A stretch of DNA of 10,323 nucleotides. Origin: an uncultured Clostridium sp. (lineage in GTDB: Bacteria; Bacillota; Clostridia; Lachnospirales; Lachnospiraceae). This document shows positions 5,580-10,323 of the stretch, piece by piece. Under the pieces are notes generated by a model, which worked only from the letters and a program-made list of their open reading frames with translations, was not told the origin of the DNA and searched no databases. The DNA lies in assembly GCA_900544905.1 (NCBI GenBank), contig UQXF01000107.1:1-10323 (forward strand), in the 5' to 3' direction. Position numbers and translations under genes: made by a program. The first letter of the stretch is position 1. Each line of letters starts with the position of its first letter.

Positions 5580-6116
5580 ATGGCAATGTATAGAAAGCTT
5601 GGAAAGAAACAGGCGGCAAGAAAAGCATTACTTCGTAACCAGGTTACACAGTTATTATACAATGGTAAGATTAAGACAACAGAGGCAAGAGCAAAGGAAA
5701 TCCGCAAGATTGCTGAGAGCTTAATCACAATGGCAGTTAAAGAAAAGGATAATTATGATGAGGTTACCGTAACTGCCAAGGTTGCCAAGAAGGATAAGGA
5801 TGGCAAGAGAATCAAGGAAGTTGTAGATGGTAAGAAGGTTACCGTTTATGACGAGGTTGAAAAGACTGTAAAGAAGGATAAGCCATCAAAGTTACATGCA
5901 AGAAGACAGATGTTAAAGGTTCTTTATCCGGTTGTTGAGGTGCCGGCTGAAGCTGCTGGTAAGAAGCGAGGAACCAAGAAGGTTGATTTAACTGAGAAGT
6001 TATTCAATGAGTATGGTCCTAAGTATGCAGGCCGTAACGGTGGTTACACAAGAATCATTAAGATTGGACCACGTAAGGGTGATGCTGCTATGGAAGTTAT
6101 CATCGAGTTAGTATAA
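5580..6116 (+). CDS. rplQ: 50S ribosomal protein L17 (bL17) with an internal insertion
   Basis: Large-subunit protein located near the peptide exit tunnel on the solvent side. The family signature is clear at both ends: MYRKLGKKQAARKALLRN (3-20), KTTEARAKEIRK (32-43), KLHARRQ (104-110) and the C-terminus GGYTRIIKIGPRKGDAA (154-170) ending IIELV. At 178 residues it is much longer than the roughly 120-127 of Bacillus or E. coli L17. The extra length is mostly a Lys/Val/Asp-rich block of about 45 residues (about 58-102, including VAKKDKDGKRIKEVVDGKK) inserted before KLHARRQ. The ATG at 5580 is preferred over 5586, because AAGGAGG (5564-5570) is 9 nt from the first and 15 nt from the second. It closes the alpha operon. 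Confidence 0.96.
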   Translation: MAMYRKLGKKQAARKALLRNQVTQLLYNGKIKTTEARAKEIRKIAESLITMAVKEKDNYDEVTVTAKVAKKDKDGKRIKEVVDGKKVTVYDEVEKTVKKDKPSKLHARRQMLKVLYPVVEVPAEAAGKKRGTKKVDLTEKLFNEYGPKYAGRNGGYTRIIKIGPRKGDAAMEVIIELV

Positions 6117-6138
6117 GGGTATAATTGGGATTTATCAG

Positions 6139-6173
6139 ATAGGGGACTGTTTTACAGTTCCCTATTGTTGCAT
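6139..6173 (+). terminator. Probable terminator of the alpha operon
   Basis: Bases 6139-6150 (ATAGGGGACTGT) pair with 6154-6165 (ACAGTTCCCTAT), a 12-bp stem with one G-U pair and a three-T loop, 22 nt after the rplQ stop. The tail TGTTGCATT is only moderately T-rich, so termination may be partial. Position and stem strength favour an intrinsic terminator. Confidence 0.65.
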
Positions 6174-6180
6174 TACGGGG

Positions 6181-6209
6181 TAGAAACAATGAGGAATGTG
6201 TGATAAAAT
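6181..6209 (+). promoter_or_regulatory. Probable promoter of the aminotransferase gene
   Basis: TAGAAA (6181-6186), a 17-nt spacer and TAAAAT (6204-6209), preceded by TGA, which gives an extended -10. It lies between the rplQ terminator and the aminotransferase, where a promoter is needed if the terminator works. The predicted leader is about 40 nt. The design (weak -35, 17-nt spacer, TGA before the -10) matches the proposed promoter before rpmJ. Confidence 0.45.
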
Positions 6210-6257
6210 GAATAAGTTGGACGCAATTTTATATCTAAATATAAGGAGAGATACATT

Positions 6258-7541
6258 ATGAAGGCATACAAGGATATGAGTCGTGAAGAGCTTTTAACAT
6301 TAAAGGCGAGTTTAGAGGAAGAATTTAAGACAGCAGAGGCAAAGGGACTTTCCCTTAATATGGCGAGAGGAAAGCCAGGTGCCTCCCAATTGGCAATATC
6401 TATGCCGATGCTGGATGTGATTAACAGCGAGTCAGATATGAGGACTGAGCTGGGAAATGATACCAGAAATTACGGAGACTGGGATGGTATTGGTGAATGC
6501 AGGCGGCTGATGGCTGATATGCTGGAAGTAAAAAAAGACAATGTAATCGTATGTGGTAATTCCAGCTTAAATATCATGTATGATACCGTGTGCCGTTCCA
6601 TGCTTATGGGTGTGAATGGTTCTACACCGTGGTGTAAGCTGGATAAGGTTAAATTTTTATGTCCGGTTCCGGGATATGACAGACATTTTAAGATTACGGA
6701 GCTGTTTGGAATTGAAATGATTAACATTCCGTTGAAGGAAGATGGACCGGATATGGATATGGTAGAGGAGTATGTGAATAATGATGCTGCTGTAAAGGGA
6801 ATCTGGTGTGTGCCAAAGTATTCCAATCCGACAGGTATCTCCTATTCAGATGAAGTGGTAAGACGGTTTGCAAACCTGAAGCCTGCTGCGGAGGACTTCC
6901 GTATTTTCTGGGATAATGCATATTGTGTCCATCATATATATGAGGATATTCAGGATGAAATATTAAACATTCTGGATGAGTGTGAAAAGGCGGGCAATCC
7001 GAACATGGTTTATATATTCGGCTCAACCTCAAAGGTAACCTTTTCTGGTTCTGGTGTATCTGCAATTGCTACCTCTTTTGAAAATATTGAGTATATTAAG
7101 AAGTTTATGACAACACAGATTATCGGACATGACAAAATCAACCAGTTGCGCCATGCAAGATTCTTTAAGGATATAAATGGCTTAAAGGCTCATATGAAAA
7201 AACACGCAGAGCTGATTCGTCCTAAGTTTGAGGCTGTGCTTAACACTTTAGATTCCGAGCTTACAGGACTGGAAATCGGAAGCTGGATTAAGCCGAGAGG
7301 AGGATACTTTATTTCATTTGATTCCATGCCGGGATGTGCAAAATCTATTGTTGCAAAGTGTAAGGCACTTGGTGTGGTTCTTACCGGGGCAGGAGCAACC
7401 TATCCTTATGGAAATGACCCGAAGGATTGTAATATCCGTATTGCACCTACTTTCCCGACAGTGGAAGAGATGGTAGAGGCTACAAAGATTTTTACTCTTT
7501 GCGTGAAGCTTGCTTCCGTGGAGAAACTGCTAGGTGAGTAA
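6258..7541 (+). CDS. PLP-dependent aminotransferase, class Ic aspartate aminotransferase type
   Basis: A fold-type I pyridoxal-phosphate enzyme, 427 residues, cytoplasmic. The whole-protein pattern (LNMARGKPGASQL at 33-45, NYGDWDGIGECRRLMADML at 71-89) resembles the Asp_aminotransf family typified by the Corynebacterium glutamicum aspartate aminotransferase. The expected reaction is L-aspartate + 2-oxoglutarate = oxaloacetate + L-glutamate. Active-site features are NPTG (190-193), D219-N220-A221-Y222 at the PLP pyridine nitrogen, the Schiff-base lysine K259 in GSTSKVTFSGSG, and R394 in NIRIAP, which should bind the substrate carboxylate. AAGGAG (6243-6248) stands 9 nt before the ATG. It is probably monocistronic, bracketed by hairpins, between the alpha operon and the ecf genes. 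Family assignment is from memory of motifs, and the exact amino donor is not proven by sequence. Confidence 0.85.
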   Translation: MKAYKDMSREELLTLKASLEEEFKTAEAKGLSLNMARGKPGASQLAISMPMLDVINSESDMRTELGNDTRNYGDWDGIGECRRLMADMLEVKKDNVIVCGNSSLNIMYDTVCRSMLMGVNGSTPWCKLDKVKFLCPVPGYDRHFKITELFGIEMINIPLKEDGPDMDMVEEYVNNDAAVKGIWCVPKYSNPTGISYSDEVVRRFANLKPAAEDFRIFWDNAYCVHHIYEDIQDEILNILDECEKAGNPNMVYIFGSTSKVTFSGSGVSAIATSFENIEYIKKFMTTQIIGHDKINQLRHARFFKDINGLKAHMKKHAELIRPKFEAVLNTLDSELTGLEIGSWIKPRGGYFISFDSMPGCAKSIVAKCKALGVVLTGAGATYPYGNDPKDCNIRIAPTFPTVEEMVEATKIFTLCVKLASVEKLLGE

Positions 7542-7561
7542 ATAGATATAAGCTTAGGTTT

Positions 7562-7597
7562 AGCCCAGGAAAAGAAGGATATTCCTTTTCCTGGGCT
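7562..7597 (+). terminator. Terminator-like hairpin after the aminotransferase
   Basis: AGCCCAGGAAAA (7562-7573) pairs perfectly with TTTTCCTGGGCT (7586-7597), a 12-bp stem with a 12-nt loop that can pair further (GGA/TCC). It starts 20 nt after the stop codon. The tail GTTGTTCGG is only partly T-rich. Confidence 0.7.
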
Positions 7598-7625
7598 GTT
7601 GTTCGGAAACCGGAACAGAAATATG

Positions 7626-7653
7626 CTGACAGTACATATTGTGATTATATAAA
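7626..7653 (+). promoter_or_regulatory. Probable promoter of the ecf operon
   Basis: CTGACA (7626-7631), a 16-nt spacer and TATAAA (7648-7653), each one base from consensus. It lies after the preceding hairpin and about 30 nt before the ecfA start. The short leader leaves no room for a riboswitch. Confidence 0.5.
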
Positions 7654-7683
7654 ACAGGAAATTACAATAGAAGGATAACACAG

Positions 7684-9492
7684 ATGAAACTGATTGATAT
7701 CAAAAATCTCACATTTGAATATTTCAGAAGAGATGATGAGGGAAATGTGGCGGAGCTCATACAGGCATTGGATGGTGTTTCCCTTGATGTGGAACAGGGG
7801 GAATTTATAGCCATATTAGGCCGCAACGGTTCCGGCAAATCGACTCTTGCAAAACATCTGAATGCGTTGCTGCTGCCGGGAGAGGGGCAGGTAATTGTGG
7901 ATGGCATGGACACAGAGGATGAAGAAGTGCGTTTACAAATCCGCCAGACTGCAGGTATGGTGTTCCAGAATCCGGATAACCAGATTGTGGCGAATCTGGT
8001 GGAGGAGGATGTGGCTTTTGGTCCGGAAAACCTTGGCATACCCACTAAAGATATCTGGAACCGTGTGGGACAAGCCCTTTCAGATACCGGGATGGAAAAA
8101 TACCGGAACCAGTCTCCCAATCATCTGTCCGGCGGGCAGAAGCAGCGGGTGGCGATTGCCGGAGTCCTTGCCATGGAGCCCAAATGCATTATCTTTGATG
8201 AGGCGACTGCCATGTTAGACCCTGCCGGAAGGAGGCAGATGCTTGCTGTGGCAAAGGGTCTGCAGGAAGAAAAAGGAATTACAATTATATTGATTACCCA
8301 CCATATGGATGAAGTGTTATGGGCAGACAAGGTGTTTGTGATGAAGGATGGCAGGGTAATGGATAAAGGTACGCCGGGACAGATTTTTGCCAAAAAACAG
8401 ATGCTGGAGGAGTGCGGTCTGAGCCTTCCGGTGTTTTATCAGTATCTGAATTTTCTGGCTGGGCAGGAAATTATCTCAGAAGAAGAGGCTATGAGGCTTC
8501 AGAATGAGGAGGAGTTGACCGGACTGTTGTGCAGAAAGTATGCCAATATTGGGAAAATGATGGTTCAGAACCGAAAAAATTCCGGGGAGAATCATAAAGG
8601 GACGGATGATGCAAAGAGAGATTCCAATACCAGAGCCCTGTCTGAGGGGATTCTCTTAAATCATGTCAGTTATGTGTATAATAAAGGCTTTGTGGATGAG
8701 CATATTGCTTTGGATAATGTGAATCTTGAAATAGGAAAGGGCGAATTTATTGCAATCATCGGACATACCGGTTCCGGTAAATCTACGTTGATGCAGCATT
8801 TGAACGGGCTTTGCCTGCCCACGGAAGGAAATGTATATTTTAACGGACAGGACATTGCAGATAAAGATTTTTCCATTAAGGAATTACGGCAGAAGGTGGG
8901 GTTGGTGTTCCAGTATCCGGAATACCAGCTGTTTGCGGAAACCGTGGAAAAGGATGTATGCTTTGGACCGGAAAATATGGATATTCCAAAGGTAGAGGCG
9001 CAAAAACGTGCCTATGAGGCGATAAATGCGGTGGGATTACCGGATACCATTTATGATATATCACCGTTACAGCTGTCGGGAGGACAGAAGAGGAGGGTGG
9101 CAATTGCAGGTATTTTGGCGATGCAGCCGGAGTATCTTGTGCTGGATGAGCCTACTGCGGGTCTGGACCCGCTCTCAGCCGCAGAATTGCTCACCATGTT
9201 AAAGGATTTACAGGATAAGCAGGGGATAACCATTGTGATTGTTTCCCACTCCATGGAAGAGGTTGCGGAGTATGCAGACCGGGTAGTTGTTATGGAGCAG
9301 GGCAGAAAATGTATGGATGGGGCTGTCTGGGAGGTATTTGAGCAGGTAGAAAGATTGGAGCAGATAGGACTTGATGTACCAGTGGGAATGAAAATTCTGC
9401 ATGGTTTGAAAAATGTGGGAATTGACGTGGACATAACAAATTGCAGACGGGCAGATATCTGTGGGGAATTGCTGAAGTTAAAGGTCGGGTAA
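7684..9492 (+). CDS. ecfA: ECF transporter ATPases EcfA1 and EcfA2 fused in one protein
   Basis: Energises vitamin or metal uptake by ECF transporters: the ATPase pair sits on the cytoplasmic face, bound to EcfT. The 602 residues contain two complete ABC domains. Domain 1 (about 1-290) has Walker A GRNGSGKST (46-54), Q-loop Q95, signature LSGGQKQR (148-155), Walker B with D172-E173 and H206. Its DEATAMLDP is typical of EcfA1. Domain 2 (about 324-602) has GHTGSGKST (360-368), Q410, LSGGQKRR (464-471), D488-E489 in DEPTAGLDP, and H522, typical of EcfA2. These are normally two adjacent genes of about 280 residues. Here a hydrophilic linker (about 295-322) joins them in frame. Between the M292/M293 pair and domain 2 there is no in-frame ATG, GTG or TTG, so separate translation of EcfA2 looks unlikely. 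AAGGA (7671-7675) is 8 nt before the ATG. Confidence 0.95.
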   Translation: MKLIDIKNLTFEYFRRDDEGNVAELIQALDGVSLDVEQGEFIAILGRNGSGKSTLAKHLNALLLPGEGQVIVDGMDTEDEEVRLQIRQTAGMVFQNPDNQIVANLVEEDVAFGPENLGIPTKDIWNRVGQALSDTGMEKYRNQSPNHLSGGQKQRVAIAGVLAMEPKCIIFDEATAMLDPAGRRQMLAVAKGLQEEKGITIILITHHMDEVLWADKVFVMKDGRVMDKGTPGQIFAKKQMLEECGLSLPVFYQYLNFLAGQEIISEEEAMRLQNEEELTGLLCRKYANIGKMMVQNRKNSGENHKGTDDAKRDSNTRALSEGILLNHVSYVYNKGFVDEHIALDNVNLEIGKGEFIAIIGHTGSGKSTLMQHLNGLCLPTEGNVYFNGQDIADKDFSIKELRQKVGLVFQYPEYQLFAETVEKDVCFGPENMDIPKVEAQKRAYEAINAVGLPDTIYDISPLQLSGGQKRRVAIAGILAMQPEYLVLDEPTAGLDPLSAAELLTMLKDLQDKQGITIVIVSHSMEEVAEYADRVVVMEQGRKCMDGAVWEVFEQVERLEQIGLDVPVGMKILHGLKNVGIDVDITNCRRADICGELLKLKVG

Positions 9493-9496
9493 AGCT

Positions 9497-10275
9497 ATGG
9501 TTAGGGATATGACAATTGGACAATTTTATAATACGGATTCTGTTATCCACCGCCTGGACCCACGGGTTAAAATCATCTTTACATTGGTTTATGTGATAAC
9601 CCTGTTTTTTCCCAGAAATCCGTTTCTCTATCTGGCAGCCTTTTTGGTGCTGGCAGTATATATCAGGTTGTCTCAGGTGCCTCTTAAGTTTATTTTAAAG
9701 GGCTTAAAGGCGCTGGCAATGATTATTTTGTTTACCGTTGTGGTAAATCTGTTCACTGTTAAGGGTGTTACAGTTGTATTCCAGTGGGGATTTATTAAGA
9801 TTACGGAGGCGGGGCTGGTATCCGCTGTGTATCTTGGGCTGAGACTGGTATTTATGATTATTGGCTCCAGTATGATGACTTATACCACAACGCCCAATGC
9901 ATTGACTGACGGTCTGGAAAAAATGTTAGGCTGGATGAAGAAGTTAAATGTACCGGTACATGAATTTGCAATGATTATGTCCATTGCACTTCGTTTTGTG
10001 CCGATTCTCGTAGAGGAGCTTGACAAAATTATGAAAGCGCAGATGGCGAGAGGAATTGATTTTAAGGAAGGGAAGCTGCTTGCAAGATTGAGAAAGCTGA
10101 TGCCGATTATACTTCCGCTCTTTGTATCCGCAGTAAGAAGGAGTAATGAACTGGCGCTGGCTATGGATGCCAGATGTTATCATGGGGGAGAGGGAAGAAC
10201 AAAAATGAAGCCGTTGCAGTACTGCAAGCGGGATTATATTGCCTGCTTTTTTGTGACGATTTATCTGGCTGTAAT
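9497..10275 (+). CDS. ecfT: ECF transporter transmembrane subunit EcfT, 3' end cut
   Basis: Membrane scaffold of ECF transporters that couples the EcfA ATPases to exchangeable substrate-binding S components. The reading frame from ATG 9497 gives 259 residues before the adapter. The family is usually about 265, so only a few residues and the stop are missing. The N-terminus MVRDMTIGQFYNTDSVIHRL followed by DPRVK is typical. Hydrophobic segments lie at about 26-38, 44-57, 71-88, 107-127, 203-213 and 246-259. Two coupling-helix motifs that dock onto the ATPases are visible: A184-R185-G186 (QMARGID) and A225-R226-C227 (AMDARCYHG), the second with Cys in place of the usual Gly. The start is 4 nt after the ecfA stop, indicating coupling; an alternative ATG at 9509 would drop the conserved N-terminus. 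No S component is in the window, so the substrate is unknown. Residues read past 10275 (CLLYTS) are adapter. Confidence 0.95.
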
Positions 10276-10323
10276 CTGTCTCTTATACACATCTCCGAGC
10301 CCACGAGACTCGACGTCATCTCG
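10276..10323. other. Illumina Nextera adapter (P7/i7 side), not genomic
   Basis: Bases 10276-10294 are the reverse-complement Tn5 mosaic end CTGTCTCTTATACACATCT. Bases 10295-10309 are the Nextera read-2 segment CCGAGCCCACGAGAC, 10310-10317 (TCGACGTC) are an 8-nt i7 index, and 10318-10323 (ATCTCG) are the start of the P7 primer. Genomic sequence ends at 10275. Confidence 0.98.

Noticed and set aside
7598..7683. Riboswitch ahead of the ecf operon, common for vitamin transporters
   Set aside because: Fewer than 90 nt lie between the preceding hairpin and the ecfA start, a promoter-like pair occupies part of it, and no known aptamer pattern is visible. The shared ecfA-ecfT module usually lacks one.
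7662..8120. Minus-strand ORF of 152 residues opposite ecfA
   Set aside because: It lies antisense to clear ABC ATPase motifs, has no recognisable protein pattern and no good ribosome binding site. It is a shadow of the real gene, like the minus-strand ORFs at 5147-5536, 6470-6826 and 9051-9434.
9509..9511. Alternative ecfT start at ATG 9509
   Set aside because: It removes the conserved MVRD start typical of the family. The ATG at 9497 lies 4 nt after the ecfA stop, consistent with coupled translation.

Overview
The window is about 10.2 kb of low-GC Firmicutes DNA. It is most likely from a gut-type Clostridia of the family Lachnospiraceae: strong AGGAGG ribosome binding sites, a Cys4 zinc adenylate kinase, rpsD placed inside the alpha operon, and a long L17 variant. 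The family is inferred from gene order and protein character, not from a search. Bases 1-47 and 10276-10323 are not biological. They are Illumina Nextera adapters with i5 and i7 index sequences, in the orientation expected at the two ends of one tagmented library molecule. Real sequence runs from 48 to 10275.

All genes are on the + strand. Bases 48-6116 are the distal part of the spc-alpha ribosomal superoperon: secY (3' end only), adk, map, infA, rpmJ, rpsM, rpsK, rpsD, rpoA and rplQ. These supply protein export, nucleotide balance, N-terminal Met removal, translation initiation, ribosomal proteins and the RNA polymerase alpha subunit. A terminator-like hairpin follows rplQ. Next, with its own probable promoter, is a class Ic-type aspartate aminotransferase (6258-7541), also closed by a hairpin. 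Then comes an energy-coupling factor (ECF) transporter module, in which both ATPases are fused in one 602-residue protein (7684-9492), followed by ecfT (9497 to the end, nearly complete). In Firmicutes the ecf genes usually follow rplQ directly, so the aminotransferase interrupts an otherwise classical order.

The least ordinary parts are the gaps between the ribosomal genes. The secY-adk gap (320 bp) and the rpsD-rpoA gap (190 bp) carry the same structured element. Its core is conserved (GAGATGGAGC, 2-3 nt, AGCGGAATCGA). The stems around the core differ in sequence between the two loci but stay complementary, the pattern expected of a structured RNA or a REP/MITE-like palindromic repeat. The secY-adk copy is followed by a second copy 74 nt on and a third partial one. 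The rpmJ-rpsM gap is also unusually long (279 bp) and rich in hairpins, and a plausible internal promoter precedes rpmJ. No tRNA, rRNA, CRISPR array or insertion-sequence transposase was seen.
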